8,726 bases of DNA, taken from NCBI GenBank assembly GCA_015493425.1, contig WGDG01000127.1:1-8726 (forward strand). The letters are read 5' to 3'. The notes under the pieces were generated by a model. The model did not search any database, was not told the DNA's origin, and saw nothing but the letters and a program-made list of their open reading frames with translations. Below, in pieces: positions 1 through 5,814 of the stretch. The position numbers and the translations under genes are program-made. The stretch's first letter is position 1, and each line of letters opens with the position of its first letter. Origin of the DNA: Sulfurovum sp. (lineage in GTDB: Bacteria > Campylobacterota > Campylobacteria > Campylobacterales > Sulfurovaceae).

Positions 1-611
1 AGCCGGCAGTAAGCATCCACGTACTCCAGGGAGAGCGTGAATTTGCCAAAGACAACAAGTCACTCGGTATGTTCGAGCTTCAGGGTATCCCGCCTGCACC
101 AAGAGGTGTGCCTCAAATTGAGGTAACCTTCGACATCGATGCCAACGGTATCCTGACAGTATCTGCGGTTGACAAAGGCACAGGTAAATCTCAGGAGATC
201 AAGATCACCGGTTCGTCAGGACTGAGCGAAGAAGAGATCGAGAAGATGGTACAGGATGCAGAAGCGCATAAAGCCGAAGATGAAAAGCGCAAAGCGATCG
301 TTGAAGCGAAAAACCAGGCAGATGCACTGATCCATCAGACAAGAAAGTCGCTTGACGAGCTTGGTGACAGTTTTGATGCAAGCGAAAAAGCGAACATTGA
401 AGCGGCTATTGCAGATCTTGAGACTGTACTCAAAGATGACAATGCCACCAAAGAGCAGATCGATGAGAAGGTCAAAGCGCTGACTGAGAAGTCACATAAA
501 CTTGCTGAAGCGGTTTACGCCAAAGAGCAGGGCGGACAGCAAGGTGCTGCCGGCGGTGACGCAGGCAAGAAAGCAGACGATGACGACGTCATCGATGCAG
601 AGGTTGAGTAA
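1..611 (+). CDS. dnaK: Molecular chaperone DnaK (Hsp70), C-terminal part, 5' truncated
   Basis: This is the 3' end of dnaK; the gene enters from the left edge, and the first complete codon is at position 3. About 202 residues are visible. They start in the beta-sandwich substrate-binding domain (PAVSIHVLQGERE, then PPAPRGVPQIEVTFDIDANG), continue through the charged helical lid, and end in a Gly/Ala/Gln linker and an acidic tail (DDDDVIDAEVE) typical of bacterial DnaK. By comparison with E. coli DnaK, this covers roughly the last third of the protein. DnaK is a cytoplasmic ATP-driven folding chaperone that works with DnaJ and GrpE. The ATPase domain and any upstream hrcA/grpE genes lie outside the window. 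The frame is intact and is followed by a strong terminator, so dnaK is the last gene of its transcript. Identity is very secure. Confidence 0.98.
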   Translation, partial: PAVSIHVLQGEREFAKDNKSLGMFELQGIPPAPRGVPQIEVTFDIDANGILTVSAVDKGTGKSQEIKITGSSGLSEEEIEKMVQDAEAHKAEDEKRKAIVEAKNQADALIHQTRKSLDELGDSFDASEKANIEAAIADLETVLKDDNATKEQIDEKVKALTEKSHKLAEAVYAKEQGGQQGAAGGDAGKKADDDDVIDAEVE

Positions 612-650
612 GCCTCTGCCCCTCTTTTTTAAGTTATATTACTTCCTCCA

Positions 651-687
651 AAGCCCGGTTTCCCGAAAGGGAAGTCGGGCTTTTTTT
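651..687 (+). terminator. Rho-independent terminator of dnaK
   Basis: The outer stem AAGCCCG (651-657) pairs with CGGGCTT (676-682). The inner stem TTCCC (660-664) pairs with GGGAA (669-673) around a GAAA tetraloop. A run of seven T follows at 681-687. It lies 40 bases after the dnaK stop. On the minus strand the same stem is followed by only three T, so it may weakly stop convergent transcripts too. Confidence 0.93.
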
Positions 688-743
688 ATGCCAATTTTTC
701 CTTCATCTTTTAGTCGTGTGTTTGAAATGTTTTAGACTGCATG

Positions 744-772
744 TTGACAGTAAAAAGTTTTGGAAATATAGG
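744..772 (+). promoter_or_regulatory. Promoter-like sequence pointing into the antisense strand of the Omp85 gene
   Basis: A perfect TTGACA (744-749) is followed after exactly 17 bases by TATAGG (767-772), a 4/6 match to TATAAT. The predicted start is near 779. No plus-strand gene follows; a transcript would run antisense into the 3' end of the minus-strand outer-membrane protein gene. It could be a chance match. Confidence 0.3.
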
Positions 773-793
773 GTAGAAAGAAAGAATGGGGTG

Positions 794-817
794 AAAGCGT
801 GACTGTTGTCACACTTT
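794..817 (-). terminator. Hairpin at the 3' end of the Omp85-like gene
   Basis: Read on the minus strand, AAAGTGTGAC and GTCACGCTTT form a 10-bp stem with one G-U wobble and an AACA loop. The stem begins within the TAA stop codon of the outer-membrane protein gene. On the plus strand the wobble becomes a C-A mismatch, so the structure favours the minus strand. Only three U follow, so it is a weak intrinsic terminator or a 3'-end stabilising hairpin. Its core GTGAC-N4-GTCAC could also be read as a protein-binding palindrome. Confidence 0.5.
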
Positions 818-2195
818 AAAAGTCAAAAGGCTGGAAAACCATAACCCAAAAGTTTGCTCCTTCGCTGCCATAGGCAATATCGACACGTACGGGAACCTGG
901 GCTACCATGGCTCTCAAACCGATACCGGCATCAAATTTCATATCATCAAAAAGTTTACCATTATAGCTGTTGTTGACATTACCTGCTTCCACAAAGGGGA
1001 CAACCTGAAGCCAGTCAACTGCTACGGGGAGATAGTCATTTTTTCTAAATGGATTCCAGTTTAAAACGGCACGGTATTCCATTGCCCCATAAATGACAGC
1101 TCTATCAGTGAAGCGGTTGGTGTTGTAGCCGCGCATTCTGAACATACCACCAATACGTCCGCCTTCCCAAAGCGGCGGTCTGTGTTTTTCAATACCCGGA
1201 TGACCGTCAGCATCACTGTTATCGTCCCATGAGAAAGAGTAGCCTGTCCAAAAGCTCATGGCGAGTACATTCTGCTGTGTCCATGAGAAAGTGGGCAGGT
1301 TAACATAATGGTTATATTTGAATTCCAGAAAGTCCCATGTCTGAAGGGAATCGCCCCATCCAAAGTCTTTGGAGTATTGCAGTTTGAACTGATAACCGCG
1401 GGACGGGTTGAGGTCATAATCGGTATTGTCATGTTCCACAAAAAAACGCAATCCGTTGGTATTCCATTCCTGAAGTCCTCTGGATGACCGGTCAAGACCG
1501 CTGGAAGGAAGATAGTTCTCAAAGGAGTTATGTTCGTAAAAACCGGTGATACCCAGTGCAGTCCGTCCGGTTACGAAAGGTTTACCGCCACCGTATCCTT
1601 CTCTGTCAACAGCAAATCCGTGTTTGAGGGTGTAGTGACCTGCCGGATTGTTCAGGCCTTCACCGATGGGAAGGACATACTTGAGTGTCATATAGACGAA
1701 ATCTTCATCACCGGGAGATTCGACATAGTTTTCTTCATTGGACTTCTTGTTGTGATCGTACATATAATAGCGTGCTTTTGGAAAATAACTCTTCAGTCCG
1801 AGTGCAGAAAGAAGCAGTCTGTCCGTACCCGGTACCACATAGTCAAAAATCGCAGCAAGACCACCTGAAAAATGTTTGCTTTCTTGCTGTCCGTTGACAC
1901 TGACATCCTGGTCGGTACCGTAGAAAACGGTAGCAATCGCAGTAGTCTGCGGCTGGAGAAAGCCTTTTTTGATTACGCCGACCCCTCCGGAGAATCCGGT
2001 AGAGTCGGTGGAAAATATATAGGGAACGATCAGAAAGTTTTTACTTCCGAGCCCTTCTTCTGCAGCACCTTTGGAAACATTGATATCGGAAGCCTTTGAG
2101 ACTGTATCGGCCAGTGCTTCGTTTGCCTGGAGGGATGGGCTTGAAAGAAGCATAGCAGTGAAAGCCGATATGAGTATACTTTTTTTCCTGTTCAT
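816..2195 (-). CDS. Barrel-only Omp85/BamA-type outer-membrane protein (surface antigen family)
   Basis: The product has 459 residues. Residues 1-24 form a signal peptide (basic start, hydrophobic core, SLQA before NEALA). The rest is rich in alternating aromatic/polar strands and ends in Phe, as outer-membrane barrels do. Residues 353-357 read RMRGY, the conserved (V/L)RG(F/Y) loop-6 motif of Omp85 proteins, and the last ~110 residues match the 'surface antigen'/BamA barrel pattern (PFVEAGNV, a Gly-rich FDAGIGLRA strand, PVRVDIAYG). Size leaves room for about 16 strands but no POTRA repeats; BamA itself is about 750-800 residues. It therefore belongs to the POTRA-less Omp85 group, whose substrate or role is generally unknown. 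The start is fixed by the signal peptide; there is no Shine-Dalgarno sequence, and a TATAAT box sits six bases upstream. The gene is convergent with dnaK and divergent from the chorismate mutase gene. Confidence 0.88.
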   Translation of the reverse strand: MNRKKSILISAFTAMLLSSPSLQANEALADTVSKASDINVSKGAAEEGLGSKNFLIVPYIFSTDSTGFSGGVGVIKKGFLQPQTTAIATVFYGTDQDVSVNGQQESKHFSGGLAAIFDYVVPGTDRLLLSALGLKSYFPKARYYMYDHNKKSNEENYVESPGDEDFVYMTLKYVLPIGEGLNNPAGHYTLKHGFAVDREGYGGGKPFVTGRTALGITGFYEHNSFENYLPSSGLDRSSRGLQEWNTNGLRFFVEHDNTDYDLNPSRGYQFKLQYSKDFGWGDSLQTWDFLEFKYNHYVNLPTFSWTQQNVLAMSFWTGYSFSWDDNSDADGHPGIEKHRPPLWEGGRIGGMFRMRGYNTNRFTDRAVIYGAMEYRAVLNWNPFRKNDYLPVAVDWLQVVPFVEAGNVNNSYNGKLFDDMKFDAGIGLRAMVAQVPVRVDIAYGSEGANFWVMVFQPFDF

Positions 2196-2201
2196 AAAGG
2201 T

Positions 2202-2207
2202 ATTATA
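2202..2207 (-). promoter_or_regulatory. -10 box (TATAAT) for the Omp85-like gene
   Basis: A consensus TATAAT on the minus strand ends six bases before the ATG, so the expected +1 is the A of the start codon (2195). No ribosome binding site lies between them and no -35 consensus is visible. This layout predicts a leaderless or nearly leaderless mRNA. Confidence 0.5.
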
Positions 2208-2250
2208 GGCTAAAATATATTACAGCCCATTGAGCAATTTTTGATAAATG

Positions 2251-2256
2251 TATAAA
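2251..2256 (+). promoter_or_regulatory. Possible -10 box for the chorismate mutase gene
   Basis: TATAAA at 2251-2256 lies in the 92-base divergent region. TTGAGC at 2230-2235 could be a -35 box, but the spacing of 15 bases is short. A 5' leader of about 25-30 bases would carry the AAAGGA ribosome binding site at 2274-2279. Confidence 0.35.
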
Positions 2257-2287
2257 TCAGTATGTGTTGAAATAAAGGATAAAAACG

Positions 2288-2587
2288 ATGGAAATTCAAA
2301 AGTGTACGACACTCGAAGAGGCACGAAAAAAGATTGATGAGGTTGATGAAGAGATCATCAAACTGATCGCAAAACGCAATGACTATATTAAGCAGATCGC
2401 ACATTTTAAAACGAGTGTAGATGAAGTCAAAGAGGAAGAACGTATCAATGATGTCATCTCGCGAGCCAGACAGCAGGCGATCGATCTGGGGCTCTCTCCC
2501 AACCTTATTAATGATTTGTATGTCCGTATGATCGATGCAATGGTAGAGAGTGAAATTGCAGAGTTTAACAACGCAAAAAGTTTTTAA
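2288..2587 (+). CDS. Stand-alone AroQ-type chorismate mutase / PchB-like protein
   Basis: The 99-residue product is a single all-helical AroQ (CM_2) domain, which converts chorismate to prephenate for Phe/Tyr synthesis. It aligns without gaps to the isochorismate-pyruvate lyase PchB as I recall that sequence. R13, R30, K41 and R52 fall on the active-site or domain-conserved basic positions (PchB R14, R31, K42, R53). E89 falls on the glutamine (PchB Q90, E. coli Q88) that contacts the substrate ether oxygen. The ATG is preceded by AAAGGA at an 8-base spacing. No fused prephenate dehydratase or dehydrogenase domain is present, and no siderophore or salicylate genes are nearby. Housekeeping chorismate mutase is therefore the more likely role than salicylate synthesis. 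The gene is monocistronic or read with the downstream regulator, 111 bases away. Confidence 0.85.
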   Translation: MEIQKCTTLEEARKKIDEVDEEIIKLIAKRNDYIKQIAHFKTSVDEVKEEERINDVISRARQQAIDLGLSPNLINDLYVRMIDAMVESEIAEFNNAKSF

Positions 2588-2599
2588 TTGATTATCAAT
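2587..2599. promoter_or_regulatory. Perfect 6-1-6 palindrome after the chorismate mutase gene
   Basis: ATTGAT-T-ATCAAT begins in the last base of the stop codon. It agrees with 10 of the 13 central positions of the classical Fur box (AATGATAATCATT), but the outer positions agree poorly. It has no T-run, so it is not a terminator. It lies about 40 bases before the regulator's likely -10 box, where a repressor or activator could bind. The function is a guess. Confidence 0.3.
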
Positions 2600-2638
2600 A
2601 GAGGTCTGTTTTTCTGTGTAACCGCCTCCACAAAGCCA

Positions 2639-2647
2639 TGTTACAAT
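2639..2647 (+). promoter_or_regulatory. Extended -10 promoter of the two-component operon
   Basis: TGT-TACAAT forms an extended -10 element (TGn plus a 5/6 match to TATAAT). The start would be near 2654, giving a leader of about 45 bases. No -35 consensus is visible, which is common in this phylum. Confidence 0.5.
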
Positions 2648-2665
2648 GCATGAAGAACAAAGAGA

Positions 2666-2684
2666 TATGCCATTGTATGGTATA
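2666..2684 (+). promoter_or_regulatory. Hairpin/inverted repeat in the response-regulator leader
   Basis: TATGCCAT (2666-2673) pairs with ATGGTATA (2677-2684) around a TGT loop, giving eight pairs with one G-U. It ends three bases before the ribosome binding site (AAGGAG, 2688-2693). It could be an operator for autoregulation or an RNA structure affecting translation. Confidence 0.35.
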
Positions 2685-2698
2685 CCTAAGGAGTGTGC

Positions 2699-3352
2699 GT
2701 GAAGATATTACTGCTTGAAGACGATGTGATTTTGCAGGAGATTATAGAAGAGTTTTTGCAGGAGAACAGACACGAAGTGGTGAGCTTCTATGATGGAGAA
2801 AAAGCACTCGATGCCATAGGAGAGGAACACTTTGATCTGCTGTTGCTCGATGTAAATGTGCCAAGTATTGACGGCTTTGAAATACTTGCCTACCTCCGTG
2901 ATATTGGCAATACGACTCCGGCTATCTACATTACTTCTCTTGCCGGTATTGAAGATCTTAAAAAAGGGTTTGCTCTTGGCGCGGATGACTACCTGAAAAA
3001 ACCGTTCGATCTTGAAGAACTTCAGGTACGCATTGAGCACATTGCAAAAGCGAATTACCTGCAGGAAGAGATCAAAATTGATGGAATGAAGTTCATTCCC
3101 AAAGCACATCAGCTTGTTGTCGGAGACAGAACCATTGAAATGCGTCAGAAAGAGGCACAGGTACTGGAGTACTTTATCCGAAATCAGGGGAAAATCGTTT
3201 CTTGTGACGAAATTATCGAGAACATCTGGGAAGATGAGAATGTTCCCACCCACGCTACCATACGGACCTATATTAAAAACCTCAGAAGAATGTTCGACAA
3301 AGCCTATTTTGAAAATATCAAAGGAGAGGGATATCGTTTTAACATCGTATGA
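2699..3352 (+). CDS. OmpR-family two-component response regulator
   Basis: The 217-residue product has a receiver domain (about 1-115) with acidic pocket D8/D9, phosphoacceptor D51, T79, Y98 and K101 (KKPF). A winged-helix DNA-binding domain (about 125-217) ends with the typical RTYIKNLRR recognition helix and the GEGYRF wing hairpin. This is the full length expected of the family. Start choice: GTG at 2693 overlaps the ribosome binding site AAGGAG (2688-2693), while GTG at 2699 sits five bases after it and gives the usual MKILLLEDD opening, so 2699 is preferred. The gene overlaps the histidine kinase gene downstream and forms an operon with it. Targets are not visible; it may control itself or the redox genes to the right. 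Confidence 0.95.
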   Translation: MKILLLEDDVILQEIIEEFLQENRHEVVSFYDGEKALDAIGEEHFDLLLLDVNVPSIDGFEILAYLRDIGNTTPAIYITSLAGIEDLKKGFALGADDYLKKPFDLEELQVRIEHIAKANYLQEEIKIDGMKFIPKAHQLVVGDRTIEMRQKEAQVLEYFIRNQGKIVSCDEIIENIWEDENVPTHATIRTYIKNLRRMFDKAYFENIKGEGYRFNIV

Positions 3353-4508
3353 ACGCCGGTCACTCTTCCGCTTTCTGGCACTCTATCTGGTTTCGGTATT
3401 TGTACTGCTGGCGATCATAGGCTACCTCTTTTTTGAAAACAACCGCACGGCAATGAAGAGTGCAATGAAGTTTGAGATGATGTATCAGGGGCGGATGCTC
3501 TCTTCCAAAATCGTCATGAAGGCGATGCAGGAGAAGGGAATGGATGAAACCGATGCAGTCAATTTTCTTGCTTCCTTGAAACACTGTAGATTCAATGTAG
3601 GCTACTATGACAAAGAGGGTGACCCTCTCTACACGGAAATAGATGAGGTACCGAAATTCAACAGTAACTTTTACATTGACAAGGGGTGCTGCTACACGGT
3701 ACTTGAAGATAAAAGTGATCACCTTGGCGTGCATTATGTTGTACTTAAAGAGAATGAACTGATGGAGAGTTTTCATCAGCTCCGGCTGAAGATCATCGGT
3801 TATCTGCTGTTCTCTTTTTTGCTGATGGGGGTAGTCGGATATTTCCTTGGCAGGCTCTTTTTGCAACCGGTGCGTGAGCAAATTGAGTCGCTTGACCAGT
3901 TCATTTCCGATACAACACATGAGCTCAATACCCCTATCTCGGCGATTTTGATGACAATCCAGTCTCTAAAAGGATGTGACGAAAAGAAGATGAAACGGCT
4001 GGAAGCGAGTGCCAAACGCCTGCATGTGATGTATAGTTCACTGACCTACCGTCTTGAAGGTAACGAGGAAGAGGTTGAATGTTTTGACTTTGCACAGGTG
4101 GTTGAGGAACGGGCAGGGTACATTAAAGAGCTCATCGATTCCAAAAAGCTGAAACTGACCGTAAGGCTTGAGCCGACAGAGGTAGAAATGTCGCGCAGTT
4201 CGGCTGAGCGTCTCATTGACAATCTGCTTTCCAATGCCGTCAAGTACAGCGATGTAGGCGACCGTATTACCGTTACGCTCAAGGAGCGTGTACTGAAGGT
4301 GGCCGATACGGGCATAGGGATCGCCAAAAAAGATCAGGAGAATATTTTTAAGCGCTATAAACGCGCCAATAATGAGCGCGGCGGTTTTGGTATCGGGTTG
4401 AATATTGTGCTGGGTATCTGCAGACAGTACCGTATCAAGCTCGATCTCGATTCGGAAGTGGGAGCTGGAACGACTTTTACACTGTGGTTTCCGCCTCTAA
4501 AATCTTAA
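3309..4508 (+). CDS. Sensor histidine kinase, partner of the upstream response regulator
   Basis: Numbered from a TTG at 3309, the product has 399 residues. The first membrane segment is about 20-42, then a periplasmic sensor region of about 120 residues, a second membrane segment about 162-185, a HisKA domain with phosphoacceptor H204 (THELNTP), and an HATPase domain with N309 (LLSNAVKYS), G1 (ADTGIGIA) and G2 (GFGIGLNI). The kinase is complete and should phosphorylate D51 of its neighbour. The periplasmic region carries C93 and a vicinal pair C127-C128, which could sense redox state or metal. The start is uncertain. No ATG or GTG is in frame between 3240 and the first membrane helix. TTG 3309 has no good ribosome binding site. 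The AAGGAG at 3321 encodes the regulator's conserved KGEGY and precedes only ATC and GTT codons. The gene is certain; the first ~10 residues are not. Confidence 0.92.
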   Translation: MKISKERDIVLTSYERRSLFRFLALYLVSVFVLLAIIGYLFFENNRTAMKSAMKFEMMYQGRMLSSKIVMKAMQEKGMDETDAVNFLASLKHCRFNVGYYDKEGDPLYTEIDEVPKFNSNFYIDKGCCYTVLEDKSDHLGVHYVVLKENELMESFHQLRLKIIGYLLFSFLLMGVVGYFLGRLFLQPVREQIESLDQFISDTTHELNTPISAILMTIQSLKGCDEKKMKRLEASAKRLHVMYSSLTYRLEGNEEEVECFDFAQVVEERAGYIKELIDSKKLKLTVRLEPTEVEMSRSSAERLIDNLLSNAVKYSDVGDRITVTLKERVLKVADTGIGIAKKDQENIFKRYKRANNERGGFGIGLNIVLGICRQYRIKLDLDSEVGAGTTFTLWFPPLKS

Positions 4509-4546
4509 CCAATGTCTTTGAATCGTCTGTCTTCTCTGGAAGCAAT

Positions 4547-5677
4547 TTAAAAGTGGAAACTTTCATATTTTAGCGGTTTGAACCGGGCAAGTTCGCGGTA
4601 CTTTTGAAGGTGCAGTGCCTGAAGCCCTGCTTCACTGATTTTTTTTACCCCCAGTACCAGTGTGAGCGTATCGTCTTTTTGCAGTTTTACCGGGTAGTGC
4701 AGCCTCTTTTTGCCGTAAATGAGAGAATCTTTTAATGTTTCAGTCGCCTCCCACGGCAGGGTTGTTTTCCCGTTTTTGCCAAATACCCGTGTAAATAGGG
4801 CAGGCTGTAGTGTAATCTCTTTACCGTTACGTTCAATGCTGACTTTGAGCACTCCTTCCCTGTATGCCTGTCCAAACAGTGCATGATTGGCATGGTTGAC
4901 TATGGTGATATCAAACCCGCCAGCTGTTTGTGTGACATGAAAGTCGATGTATTTTCCAAGTGCTTCAGTCATATTATGAATGCCGGCAATACCGTGGTAG
5001 GCATGGGTTGGTGTGTTTTTTAGGGTAACTTTTGTTCCGGGGATCTGGGGCATATGACAGCTGATACAGGTTTCTTTGTCTTTTTTGTCTATGAATGCAT
5101 CGAGCATAAGGATGTCAAACCCGTGACCGTTGTCGGTGTGAGAATGGCACCCCATGCAGACATTGCCGTTATAATAGTTGTCATTGTTGTAGTTTATTTT
5201 GTGGTAAGGGGAGTTTTCGACACTCCTGTTCAGCCCGAACCAGGAGGTGTGGGTTTGAAAGTGTGCGACACCAGAACCCTTTTTGGATGTGTCGGCTGTA
5301 AAGAATTCACGGGTTTTTCCTGTTGTAATATTGGTATTGTAAGCACCATGTTGCTGAATATGGTCTATGGTATGGCAGTAGATACATGAGATAGGCTCCT
5401 CTTTCTGAATGCTGTTTTCTGTAAGCACCCCTTTTTTCAGTGCATTGCTGTCTGAGGGTGTGTGGCATTTGGCACAGGTGTATCCCTGTTTGGTTTTGGG
5501 CATCAGCTTCCACCACGCATTATGAACCGGATCGTTGAATACGGAAGCCTTTCTGTGTGCAGAGTCGTAGTATTCGCTGTAAATTGCAGGATGGCACTGT
5601 TTGCAGACACGATTTTGCGCTGTAAATGCAGAGAGAAAAATCGGGAACAAGAAAGAGAGAAGCAGGTATTTTTTCAT
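4547..5677 (-). CDS. Periplasmic pentahaem cytochrome c
   Basis: The 376-residue product begins with a Sec signal peptide (MKKYLLLSFLFPIFLSA). Five CXXCH haem-binding motifs follow, with cysteine pairs at C25/C28, C68/C71, C98/C101, C174/C177 and C204/C207. Many extra histidines (for example H41, H52, H139, H143, H159, H180, H185) could act as distal ligands. The spacing recalls the cytochrome c554 / multihaem nitrogen- and sulfur-cycle cytochromes, but I cannot name a subfamily. Residues from about 240 to the end hold no haem motif and look like a beta-rich accessory domain. The start has AGGAA (5684-5688) six bases upstream. It lies 137 bases downstream of the P460 gene on the same strand and seems to have its own promoter. 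Its role is inferred to be electron transfer or small-molecule redox chemistry in the periplasm. It is convergent with the kinase gene, with 38 bases between them and no clear terminator. Confidence 0.93.
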   Translation of the reverse strand: MKKYLLLSFLFPIFLSAFTAQNRVCKQCHPAIYSEYYDSAHRKASVFNDPVHNAWWKLMPKTKQGYTCAKCHTPSDSNALKKGVLTENSIQKEEPISCIYCHTIDHIQQHGAYNTNITTGKTREFFTADTSKKGSGVAHFQTHTSWFGLNRSVENSPYHKINYNNDNYYNGNVCMGCHSHTDNGHGFDILMLDAFIDKKDKETCISCHMPQIPGTKVTLKNTPTHAYHGIAGIHNMTEALGKYIDFHVTQTAGGFDITIVNHANHALFGQAYREGVLKVSIERNGKEITLQPALFTRVFGKNGKTTLPWEATETLKDSLIYGKKRLHYPVKLQKDDTLTLVLGVKKISEAGLQALHLQKYRELARFKPLKYESFHF

Positions 5678-5707
5678 TATCTATTCCTATGGGGTGGATC
5701 ATGATGT

Positions 5708-5722
5708 ATTATAGTGATTGTA
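5708..5722 (-). promoter_or_regulatory. Promoter -10 candidates for the pentahaem cytochrome gene
   Basis: Two minus-strand boxes are visible: TACAAT (5722 down to 5717) and TATAAT (5713 down to 5708). The first predicts +1 at 5710 and puts the upstream inverted repeat at -41.5; the second predicts +1 near 5701 and puts the repeat at about -50.5. No -35 consensus is present, as expected for an activator-dependent promoter. The leader would be about 25-33 bases. Confidence 0.5.
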
Positions 5723-5743
5723 GTATAAGAGGCAGAAGTATTG

Positions 5744-5759
5744 TGTAACGAAAGTTACA
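5744..5759. promoter_or_regulatory. Crp/Fnr-family-type operator, TGTAAC-N4-GTTACA
   Basis: A perfect 6-4-6 inverted repeat lies between the P460 and pentahaem genes. Two half sites separated by four bases are the geometry of the FNR box (TTGAT-N4-ATCAA) and of the Campylobacter jejuni NssR box (TTAAC-N4-GTTAA), whose TAAC-N4-GTTA core is identical here. Its centre, 5751.5, is 41.5 bases before the +1 predicted from TACAAT, the class II activator position. Confidence 0.6.
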
Positions 5760-5768
5760 TAAGAGATG

Positions 5769-5793
5769 TCAGGAGGAGTATTTTCCATCCTGA
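5769..5793 (-). other. Hairpin downstream of the P460 gene
   Basis: TCAGGA (5769-5774) and TCCTGA (5788-5793) form a 6-bp stem, extendable by two G-C pairs past a bulged base. It lies about 20 bases after the P460 stop codon. There is no U-run, so it is at best a weak terminator or an mRNA-stabilising hairpin. Confidence 0.3.
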
Positions 5794-5814
5794 AATTTAT
5801 CTTTTATGATCGTA

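Noticed and set aside
502..735. 77-codon plus-strand frame over the dnaK 3' end and terminator
   Set aside because: It is out of frame with dnaK and runs through the terminator hairpin; there is no coding signal.
2288..2587. A salicylate/siderophore PchB (isochorismate-pyruvate lyase) assignment
   Set aside because: Similarity to PchB is clear, but no isochorismate synthase, adenylation or siderophore gene is adjacent and the active-site Gln is changed, so the plainer chorismate mutase call is kept.
2708..3253. 181-codon minus-strand open frame opposite the response regulator
   Set aside because: It is antisense to a complete OmpR-family gene, lacks a ribosome binding site and has no domain-like features.
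3114..3308. Start of the histidine kinase at ATG 3114, 3231 or 3237
   Set aside because: These would put 70-235 extra bases inside the response-regulator gene and add residues that are just an out-of-frame reading of its DNA-binding domain.
5462..5704. Open frames around the start of the pentahaem gene on both strands
   Set aside because: They are shadows of the cytochrome gene and its leader; the haem motifs appear only in the minus-strand frame used.
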